Shown one piece after another: positions 7,887-12,969 of a stretch of 12,969 bases of DNA. Made by a program: the position numbers and the translations under genes. The stretch is from Mobilitalea sp. Lineage in GTDB: Bacteria > Bacillota_A > Clostridia > Lachnospirales > Lachnospiraceae. The DNA lies in contig JARKQP010000079.1 of assembly GCA_029974875.1 (NCBI GenBank), positions 1-12,969 on the forward strand. Reading direction: 5' to 3'. Under the pieces are notes generated by a model. That model was not told the origin of the DNA and ran no database searches. It was given only the letters and a program-made list of their open reading frames with translations. Position 1 is the stretch's first letter. Each line of letters begins with the position of its first letter.

Positions 7887-7998
7887 ATCTTTTCCCTTTA
7901 TCTTTTTCCTTATCTTTTTCCTTATCTTTTCCCTTATCTTCTTCTTTATCTTCTTCCTTTATCTTTTTCTTTATCTTCTTCTTTTATCTTTTTCCTTT
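7887..7998. repeat. Nine-copy 12-13-bp pyrimidine/purine tandem repeat upstream of the csd-like gene
   Basis: About nine imperfect units of 12 or 13 bases (ATCTTTTTCCTT and variants), almost all pyrimidine on the + strand. On the transcribed strand this is an A/G tract with repeated AAGGAAAAAGAT. One-base length differences between units break every reading frame, so it is not coding. It fills most of the 191-base spacer between yqeB and the csd-like gene and ends about 14 bases from the GTG start. Confidence 0.9.
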
Positions 7999-8007
7999 AT
8001 GATTCAA

Positions 8008-8083
8008 GTGCCAAAAACCTTCATCATACTACAGCGATGAATATGTGCATATCCATCCCACTGCTAACTATGACCTTTGGCAC
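8008..8083. repeat. Nested hairpin overlapping the end of yqeB (contains spacer element C)
   Basis: A long interrupted stem centred on 8046. From outside in: GTGCCAAA/TTTGGCAC (8008-8015 with 8076-8083), TCATA/TATGA (8024-8028 with 8069-8073), CAG/CTG (8032-8034 with 8061-8063), GATG/CATC (8036-8039 with 8054-8057) and ATAT/ATAT (8041-8044 with 8049-8052) around a GTGC loop. The outer arm includes the last codons and stop of yqeB. Neither side is followed by a T-run, so it is not a normal intrinsic terminator. Bases 8028-8063 resemble the ACTAACGCGG elements at 6420 and 12896. Confidence 0.65.
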
Positions 8084-8900
8084 CCGGATCATTTATTGTG
8101 ATGTTCTTTCTTCTTTGCAGATATAGAATAGCTTCCAAAACACTTCCGCCTATGCACCGGGCTTTATCCGATATGGTGAAGCAATTCTTTTTTTCTTCAA
8201 CCCTAGGGTCAATATCCGCAATTTTCAAGCCTTCTTTTACGGGATAGCCATCCTTAATGATTCCCCGCAGGATGCCGTCAATGGTAGCTTCCACCTTAGT
8301 TTCCCCAATGACCGCTATGGCTTGCCCCTTGGTTACAGTGTCGCTGATATGGCTTAAATTCTTAATGGTCCCGCTGGCAGGACTGTGGATCACCCTCTCC
8401 CTGCCATATCCCCCGATGATTCCGGGAACTCCTGTATTCTTTGCCGCAAAGCCTGTGAGCAGGATTCTTCCTAGGTCATGTCCCCTTTGGGTTTCAATCA
8501 CGGCATCTACGTCAACACCCGCTTCAAAACCTGGCCCTAATGCCACGGTAATAGGTGCCATTGCTTTATTTGTCCCCATATTTTTCTTAGCTAATATCCC
8601 GTCTACCAAAGCAAAGGGGTGGAAATACTTTAAAATATTACAATGCTCATCTTCCACCATCGGTATCTTCCCCTCTGCCAGAATTTGATGAATCTCTTGA
8701 ATACCGCCAGCTTTTTTGCAGGTTACGTCTTCTACTACAGCTTCCTTGTCATACATTGCCTCTGAAAAGGATACTTTTCTCCGTATTGCGGATGGCTTTG
8801 CGATTTCTAATATAATTACCTGAAACCCGCAGCGGTGTAATTTATGGATTGTTCCTGTTGCAATATCCCCACCGCCGCGGACAATGATTAAGTTCTCCAT
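8064..8900 (-). CDS. yqeB: Selenium-dependent molybdenum hydroxylase system protein YqeB
   Basis: YqeB/EF2563-family protein, 278 aa. It is a marker of selenium-dependent molybdenum hydroxylases whose biochemical role is still unassigned. The N-terminus has a Rossmann-like glycine motif, IIVRGGGDIATGTIHKLHRC, followed by ILEIAKPSAIRRKVSFSEA and the VEDV stretch, all typical of the family. A middle MAPITVALGPGFEAGVDVDAVIETQRGH segment and a C-terminal half with G-T-I-K and G-V-D/I-D barrel-like repeats complete it. AGGAG eight bases before the ATG supports the start. It follows yedF by 85 bases, most of it a 10-11-bp tandem repeat. Its last codons form one arm of a large hairpin. Confidence 0.93.
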   Translation of the reverse strand: MENLIIVRGGGDIATGTIHKLHRCGFQVIILEIAKPSAIRRKVSFSEAMYDKEAVVEDVTCKKAGGIQEIHQILAEGKIPMVEDEHCNILKYFHPFALVDGILAKKNMGTNKAMAPITVALGPGFEAGVDVDAVIETQRGHDLGRILLTGFAAKNTGVPGIIGGYGRERVIHSPASGTIKNLSHISDTVTKGQAIAVIGETKVEATIDGILRGIIKDGYPVKEGLKIADIDPRVEEKKNCFTISDKARCIGGSVLEAILYLQRRKNITINDPGAKGHS

Positions 8901-8915
8901 TCCACTTTCTCCTAA

Positions 8916-8983
8916 GGTTGATTCCGGGTTAATTCCAGGTTAAATTCCAGGTTAGTTACAAATTAATCCCTGGTTAATTCCGG
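8916..8983. repeat. GGTTAATTCC tandem repeat between yedF and yqeB
   Basis: Five imperfect copies of a 10-11-bp unit (GGTTAATTCC with G, A or AA inserts), the fourth badly worn. It occupies nearly the whole spacer, ending just upstream of the AGGAG of yqeB and starting 3 bases beyond the yedF stop. The unit is unlike those in the other spacers of the cluster. Confidence 0.8.
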
Positions 8984-8985
8984 TG

Positions 8986-9636
8986 TCAAGGCTTTATTAT
9001 CTTAGCTGCATCCGCCATTAATTCCACAATGGTATACATATTGGTAACCGATCCGACGGACAGCTTTTCCCCAAGTCCATAAAAATTGAGGCAGGTTCCA
9101 CAGGTCAGAATCTCAACGCCCTGGGCTTCCAGCTTCTTTAAATCCTCTAAGGAATCGGAGCCTTCTACGGACAGCCTTGCCCCGCCATTGTAAAATATTA
9201 TCTTCCCCGGCAGCTTCTCCAATTCATTCAGCGCATAAATAAAGCCCTTCATCAAGGTCTTTCCTAACTGCTCATCGCCTTCTCCCATATGATCCGCAGA
9301 GATCACGACTAAGGTATCGCCTTCCCTGGAATCCGGGTAACAGCGTTCGTCCATGGCTGGAGCCTTTGTGCCAGCCTCATTGCTGCCACCCCCGCTAACT
9401 GTATTATCTGCGGAATGGCCTGATACCTCGATCCTGACAATATAATGGTCTTCCGTAATTTTTTCCGATGAATTTTTTAACTGCTTCTGGGTTGCCATCT
9501 TTATTAAGTTCTGGACGGCAATTTCATTATCAACATTAACTTCAACCGTTCCCTCTGTCAGCTCCTTCAGCGCCTTCTTCGTTTCAATAACCGGGAGGGG
9601 GCATTGCATTCCTCTTGCATCAATTTCTTTTTTCAT
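8986..9636 (-). CDS. yedF: Sulfurtransferase-like selenium metabolism protein YedF
   Basis: Two-domain protein of 216 aa. Residues 1-75 are a TusA/SirA-like domain with the CPxP motif (Cys12-Pro-Leu-Pro) that can carry persulfide or selenide. A Ser/Gly-rich linker (about 73-96) follows, then a DsrE-like domain from about 105 with VISADHMGEGDEQLGKTLMKG and a TCGTC motif (Cys179, Cys182). This architecture is the YedF family found beside selD in clostridia. GGAG eight bases before ATG fits the start. It lies 66 bases after selD. The likely role is delivering reduced selenium to SelD or to the cofactor pathway; the direction of transfer is inferred. Confidence 0.93.
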   Translation of the reverse strand: MKKEIDARGMQCPLPVIETKKALKELTEGTVEVNVDNEIAVQNLIKMATQKQLKNSSEKITEDHYIVRIEVSGHSADNTVSGGGSNEAGTKAPAMDERCYPDSREGDTLVVISADHMGEGDEQLGKTLMKGFIYALNELEKLPGKIIFYNGGARLSVEGSDSLEDLKKLEAQGVEILTCGTCLNFYGLGEKLSVGSVTNMYTIVELMADAAKIIKP

Positions 9637-9658
9637 AGATCCATCTCCGTTTCTGTTG

Positions 9659-9722
9659 TTTTATTATGACTTCCTTTATTATAATTCCTTTATTGGTTCC
9701 CTTTATTTTATTATGATTTCCT
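9659..9722. repeat. TTTATTATGATTCC-like tandem repeat at the selD-yedF junction
   Basis: Four imperfect units of about 14-17 bases (TTTATTATGATTTCC, TTTATTGGTTCCC, TTTATTATAATTCC, TTTATTATGACTTCC on the + strand). One unit overlaps the last codons and stop of selD; the rest fill the spacer to yedF. On the transcribed strand each unit supplies an AAAGGAA core like a ribosome binding site. Confidence 0.75.
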
Positions 9723-10761
9723 TAGCCTGCAACTCCGTTATCTCTCCAATGATATTACAAGGAAGCCCTAAGGCCTTCAGCTCTTCCAAAGCCTGGTCCG
9801 CATCCTCAGGCTTTATGCTGACCAAAAGCCCTCCTGAGGTCTGTGGGTCAAATAAAATTTCCTGCAGGGCAAACTCAATATTTTCAAATTCAATATAGGC
9901 TTCCACGAAATTACGGTTTCTCTGTCCGGCTGCCGTCAACAAAAATTCATCTGCATAATCATATGCTTCCTTGATATAGGGAACCGATTTGCCCTGGATA
10001 ACAGCAGTATGCTCCCTTTGCAGCATTTCATGGAGATGTCCCAAAAACCCAAACCCTGTAACATCCGTACAGGCATGCACCTCATAGTTCCGGATGATTT
10101 CGGATGCGTATTTGTTTAAAGTCGTCATGGATTTTATGGCTTCATCCATAGCCTCCTTGGACGCTTCCTTGACCCTGTCAGCCGTAGCTACGATTCCAAC
10201 CCCGAGGGGCTTGGTGAGGATCAGCTTGTCCCCAGGCCTGACACCGGAATTTCTATATATTTTATCTGGGTGTATCGTGCCGGTAACAGATAAGCCATAT
10301 TTTACGTCCGCATCTGCGATGGAATGTCCGCCTGCAAGGATTCCTCCAGCCTCCATCACTTTTTCATTTCCTCCCGTTAAAATCTTTCCTAGGATATTCA
10401 GATCCATTTTCTCCGGGAAGCATACGATGTTTAAGGCTGTCTTCACATCGCCGCCCATCGCATAAATGTCACTTAATGCATTGGCCGCGGCAATCTGTCC
10501 AAAGATATAAGGATCCTCAACCATGGGAGGAAAAAAATCCAATGTCTGCACGATTGCCATATCCTCTGCAATCCGGTACACTGCCGCATCATCAGACCCT
10601 TCAAATCCAACTAGCAGGTTCGGATTATCGATCCTTGGCAGCTTGTCCAGGACATGCTTTAATACGTCCGGCCCCAGCTTGGCGGTACATCCGCCTCCTT
10701 TGCAAAACAATATATCATTTCCCATTCCAACGTCCATGCCCTCTACTGCACAAACCGCCAT
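9703..10761 (-). CDS. selD: Selenide, water dikinase (selenophosphate synthase)
   Basis: SelD makes selenophosphate from selenide and ATP, the activated selenium donor. As drawn it has 352 aa, near the usual 345-350. The N-terminal active loop reads [12 protein letters not shown]: Cys25 and Lys28 align with catalytic Cys17 and Lys20 of E. coli SelD, so this is the cysteine, not the selenocysteine, form. Further motifs are [45 protein letters not shown] (metal/ATP-binding Asp residues), LAGGHSI and [11 protein letters not shown], with DPQTSGGLL near the end. The start is uncertain: Met1 has no close ribosome binding site, and Met9 or Met13 would give spacing closer to E. coli. It follows the mocA-like gene by 120 bases that hold a stable hairpin. 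Confidence 0.96.
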   Translation of the reverse strand: MAVCAVEGMDVGMGNDILFCKGGGCTAKLGPDVLKHVLDKLPRIDNPNLLVGFEGSDDAAVYRIAEDMAIVQTLDFFPPMVEDPYIFGQIAAANALSDIYAMGGDVKTALNIVCFPEKMDLNILGKILTGGNEKVMEAGGILAGGHSIADADVKYGLSVTGTIHPDKIYRNSGVRPGDKLILTKPLGVGIVATADRVKEASKEAMDEAIKSMTTLNKYASEIIRNYEVHACTDVTGFGFLGHLHEMLQREHTAVIQGKSVPYIKEAYDYADEFLLTAAGQRNRNFVEAYIEFENIEFALQEILFDPQTSGGLLVSIKPEDADQALEELKALGLPCNIIGEITELQAKEIIIK

Positions 10762-10841
10762 GAAAGTGCGGCATGGACCCGGTCCCCCCTTCGTTTATGT
10801 TTTTTACTTCTTTCAACCTATCAGCTCCATTCTCTATTCTA

Positions 10842-10874
10842 CAAAAGCCAGTCATTCCTTGCAACCGGCCTTTG
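10842..10874 (-). terminator. Hairpin after the mocA-like gene, possible attenuator before selD
   Basis: On the - strand CAAAGGCCGGT pairs with ACTGGCTTTTG over 11 bp, including two G·U pairs, around an 11-base loop, starting 7 bases after the mocA-like stop. The run of four U is inside the 3' arm and is followed by GTAG, so termination would be partial at best. It may reduce read-through into selD or protect the upstream message. Confidence 0.5.
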
Positions 10875-10881
10875 TTATGAT

Positions 10882-11487
10882 CTATACATAATTATAATCC
10901 TCTTTTGTATCAATGTCTAACAGTTCCAGTGTATCCTCCACTTCAACAAATAATACGTCATCCATATGGCTTTTCATTACCGACCTTCCGCCAACATCAC
11001 CCTTTAAGCTTAGCAATTCCTCCCGGTATTTTTTATCAAATATAACCGGATTACCAGGCCTTCCCTGGCACGACAGGCAGGCAATTCCTTTTTTACTTTT
11101 AAAAAACTCCTGAATCAGCTTTAAAATAGTTTCTTCCTTCAGCCAGGGCTGGTCACATACGGCAAATAAATAAGCGTCGGAGCTACACTGCCGGATCCCC
11201 AGCTCAATTGAATAGGAGATGCCTAGGTCGCTGCGCCCATTTTTTATTGCTTTAAGCATGCTGTATTTTGGATCATTATTTATTGTTTCAATAATCTCCT
11301 GGTACTGGGTAACGATAACCTTTTCAAATGCAGGTATCTTCTGAACCTTATCTGCCATATGCAGATACAATGGCTTGCCATCTATCATTGCAAGCATTTT
11401 ATTGCCTTCAAACCGCTTGCTGTCGCCTGCCGCCAATAATATGATTGACAGGCTCCATCGCTTATTCTTCTTATCATTCCTTTTCAT
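10882..11487 (-). CDS. MocA/MobA-like molybdenum cofactor nucleotidyltransferase
   Basis: NTP-transferase of the MobA-like fold, 201 aa, most similar in pattern to MocA, which transfers CMP to molybdopterin to form the cytosine dinucleotide cofactor of xanthine-dehydrogenase-type enzymes. Motifs: the nucleotide-binding LLAAGDSKRFEGNKML (17-32), with Lys30 in the usual G-x-K-x-L place, SYSIELGI, VCDQPWL with Asp112 for metal binding, the GRPGNPVIF loop, and GDVGGRSVM, ending with LLDIDTKEDY. The start is ATG 11487, with AGGAGG seven bases upstream; a longer reading from 11520 would contain that site and is not used. It lies 72 bases after the xdhC-like gene. CTP or GTP preference is not certain from sequence. 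Confidence 0.88.
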   Translation of the reverse strand: MKRNDKKNKRWSLSIILLAAGDSKRFEGNKMLAMIDGKPLYLHMADKVQKIPAFEKVIVTQYQEIIETINNDPKYSMLKAIKNGRSDLGISYSIELGIRQCSSDAYLFAVCDQPWLKEETILKLIQEFFKSKKGIACLSCQGRPGNPVIFDKKYREELLSLKGDVGGRSVMKSHMDDVLFVEVEDTLELLDIDTKEDYNYV

Positions 11488-11559
11488 CCCATTCCCTCCT
11501 GGGCGTGCCTGAAAATCCATCCTACCGTTTCATCCTCTTACATTACAGTATGCTGTGCC

Positions 11560-12711
11560 TCAACCAAAAGCTTCTATTAATACAGTCATAATGCCGCCAC
11601 AAACCATGCCCTCTTCTTCTGCCGCATCCCCTGTCAAGTCAATATCCACAACCTGATATTGGTTAGAGCCTATCATCTGCCTTGCCTGCTGGGTAACTGC
11701 CGCTTCACTGCAGCCCCCTCCGATGCTCCCAAGGATCCGCCCGTCCCTATAAACAATCATCTTAGCGCCGGCACCCCTTGGCACGGAGCCATCCGTATGC
11801 ATTACGGTTATCGTCGCTTTCGGGGCGTCTGCCCCCTCTGCTAAAGCATTTAACACCTCATAATCAATATCCGAATTATTTCTCTTTTTCAAATCACCTT
11901 GTCCCAGCCTCTTATGCGAAATCAGCTCAGCCAAAATAGAAACCGCAATTTCCTCCGGCGTAACCGCACCGATACTAAGCCCGATAGGGGTGTGGACCCG
12001 TTCCAGCCTTTCATGGCTGCAGCCCTCTTTTTCTAATATTTCCTTCACTATCGCAGTACGCCTTCTTGAGCCGATCATTCCCACATACCCCGGCTCCGGC
12101 CCCTGGCATATAGCCTTCAAACAGTCACTGTCATACCGGTGCCCCCTGGTAATAATGACCACATAATCCCTTTCCTTGATATCCAGCCTCTGGATCGCAG
12201 ATGCAAAGCTGTCACAAATCACCTCTTTCGCCAGAGGAAACCTCCCTGCGTTCGCAAAGCTAAGCCTGTCATCCACAAGGCTAATATGAAATCCCGTTTT
12301 CGCAGCAAACTCCACCAACGGAATCGCAATATGGCCGCCCCCCAAAATAATCAAACGCTCCTCCGGATAAAAAGGCTCCACCAGCCTCCTTCCCTGCCCT
12401 TCCTCAATCAATTGGGGAATCCCAGCCTCCAAGGTTCTCACTATTTCTTCACCTGTATTTTCATCTATATTTATATTTGTACTTATATCTGTACTTATAT
12501 CTGTACTTTTATCTGTACTTTTATCTGCATTTCCAGCTACACTTCCATCTATATTTTTATTCCCATCTTTATTCAAACTTCTATCAATAACCAACTTTTT
12601 ACGCAGCTCCGTCCCAATTTCCCCACTCTGCTCCGTAAAGGAAGAAACCATGCAGACATTCTCTCCGTTCTCTATATGCTCCAATATATCACGATAAATA
12701 TTCTCCAACAT
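11560..12711 (-). CDS. XdhC/CoxI-family molybdenum hydroxylase maturation protein
   Basis: XdhC-like factor, 383 aa, of the family that binds molybdenum cofactor, promotes its sulfuration and hands it to xanthine-dehydrogenase-type enzymes. Residues 1-45 look like a reduced CoxI-type start (ENVCMVSSFTEQSG). A low-complexity stretch follows (about 44-86). Next is the Rossmann domain with IILGGGHIAIPLVEFAAKTGF (about 120-140), DDRLSFANAGRFP, VIITRGHRYD, GMIGSRRR and PIGLSIGAVTPEEIAVSI. A C-terminal XdhC_CoxI domain (about 285-380) has SVPRGAGAKM, GSIGGGCSEAAV with Cys334, and GMVCGGIM with Cys371. AGGAGG five bases before the ATG supports the start. It is the first gene of the visible cluster. 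The selenium context suggests it serves a selenium-containing hydroxylase encoded elsewhere. Confidence 0.9.
   Translation of the reverse strand: MLENIYRDILEHIENGENVCMVSSFTEQSGEIGTELRKKLVIDRSLNKDGNKNIDGSVAGNADKSTDKSTDISTDISTNINIDENTGEEIVRTLEAGIPQLIEEGQGRRLVEPFYPEERLIILGGGHIAIPLVEFAAKTGFHISLVDDRLSFANAGRFPLAKEVICDSFASAIQRLDIKERDYVVIITRGHRYDSDCLKAICQGPEPGYVGMIGSRRRTAIVKEILEKEGCSHERLERVHTPIGLSIGAVTPEEIAVSILAELISHKRLGQGDLKKRNNSDIDYEVLNALAEGADAPKATITVMHTDGSVPRGAGAKMIVYRDGRILGSIGGGCSEAAVTQQARQMIGSNQYQVVDIDLTGDAAEEEGMVCGGIMTVLIEAFG
12478..12525. repeat. In-frame 12-bp tandem repeat inside the xdhC-like gene
   Basis: Four 12-bp copies encode DKST-DKST-DIST-DIST (residues 63-78), followed by two worn copies (NINI-DENT). 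On the coding strand the unit is GATAAAAGTACA or GATATAAGTACA. Because 12 is divisible by 3, gain or loss of a copy keeps the frame. It lies in the linker before the Rossmann domain, where length should matter little. Confidence 0.9.
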
Positions 12712-12720
12712 GTCATCCTC

Positions 12721-12770
12721 CTCTATCTCTATCTCTTGTCTTTACCCTCTATCTTTATCCTTTATCTTTC
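12721..12770. repeat. CTCTATCTTTATC-type repeat upstream of the xdhC-like gene
   Basis: Imperfect pyrimidine-rich repeats (CTCTATCTCTATCTCTTGTC then TTTATCCTTTATCTTTC) directly upstream of the AGGAGG of the xdhC-like gene. On the transcribed strand this is an A/G/T leader rich in GATAAAG and GATAGAG. The unit is related in base composition, but not in sequence, to the track at 7887-7998. Confidence 0.65.
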
Positions 12771-12895
12771 ATAGTAATTAAAAAAGCCTAATAACAGCCC
12801 TCTACATTTCATCCCATTCCTTCAAATTCCTAACCGCAACCAACACACATACAGCCTATACAAATCCCATCAATAGTAAAATAGTAATAAGAAAG

Positions 12896-12932
12896 ACTAA
12901 CGCGGGGAAGCAGGGTGCAGATAGAGCCACCT
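12896..12932. repeat. Spacer element A (ACTAACGCGG family)
   Basis: Begins with the same ten bases, ACTAACGCGG, as the element at 6420, then shares GAA, GGGTG and CACCT at identical spacing over 37 positions (about 26 identities by eye). The 8-bp stem of element B is not kept here, so the conserved thing is sequence rather than this fold. It stands upstream of a tandem repeat and a gene, as elements B and C do. Confidence 0.55.
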
Positions 12933-12969
12933 GGGCGCAGACCGGGCCTCCCGTGCTTGCCTGCACTTG

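Larger units (their letters stand above)
12712..12969. other. Leader and upstream region of the selenium cluster
   Basis: About 260 bases with no gene called. Nearest the xdhC-like start is the pyrimidine repeat; next is an AT-rich stretch (about 12771-12895) with no convincing promoter; last is a GC-rich stretch (12901-12969) that opens with an ACTAACGCGG element. Short frames run off the right edge on the - strand but resemble no protein I recognise. The GC-rich part could be a structured leader or the tail of an unseen gene. Confidence 0.5.

Noticed and set aside
10670..10700. Selenocysteine codon in the active loop of selD
   Set aside because: The loop reads GGGCTAK with a TGT cysteine codon at the catalytic place; no in-frame TGA is present.
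11488..11520. Longer start for the mocA-like gene at ATG 11520
   Set aside because: The extra 11 codons contain the AGGAGG that serves ATG 11487, and the family starts near that Met.
12896..12969. tRNA-Sec or known riboswitch at the right edge
   Set aside because: A tRNA-Sec would fit the context, but no acceptor stem, TCA anticodon arm or T-loop sequence could be found, and no riboswitch consensus I know matches.

Overview
The window looks like part of the chromosome of an anaerobic Firmicute, most likely a clostridium of the Lachnospiraceae type. This is inferred from moderate GC, strong AGGAGG-type ribosome binding sites, the Gly/Pro-rich N-terminus of an ABC exporter of the clostridial type, and a selenium-cofactor gene set typical of clostridia. 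No rRNA, tRNA, IS element or CRISPR array was recognised.

Layout. (1) Positions 2-3462, + strand: two overlapping genes for a heterodimeric ABC exporter; the first is cut by the left edge. (2) Positions 3463-3753: intergenic, with only weak hairpins. (3) Positions 3754-5286, - strand, visibly more AT-rich than its surroundings: a two-gene toxin-antitoxin module. An MqsR-like toxin is followed by an antitoxin with a YgiT/MqsA-type zinc finger, an XRE helix-turn-helix and a Panacea (DUF4065) domain. The promoter has a 14-bp perfect palindrome between the -35 and -10 boxes. (4) Positions 5510-12711, - strand: eight genes in one direction, in transcription order xdhC-like, mocA-like, selD, yedF, yqeB, cysteine-desulfurase-like, DUF3343 Se/S carrier, yqeC. 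The region upstream of xdhC, up to the right edge, has no recognisable gene.

The eight genes read as one pathway. A NifS-like enzyme mobilises Se or S from (seleno)cysteine. DUF3343 and YedF are likely carriers. SelD makes selenophosphate. YqeB and YqeC are markers of the labile-selenium cofactor of molybdenum hydroxylases. The MocA-like protein would finish the molybdenum cofactor and the XdhC-like protein would deliver or mature it. The hydroxylase itself is not in the window, nor are selA, selB or tRNA-Sec.

The most unusual feature is the non-coding DNA of the selenium cluster. Most spacers carry a short tandem repeat, each with a different unit. The three longest share a two-part build: a related roughly 37-bp element starting ACTA, then a tandem repeat, then the next gene. 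A 12-bp repeat of the same style also sits in frame inside the xdhC-like gene.
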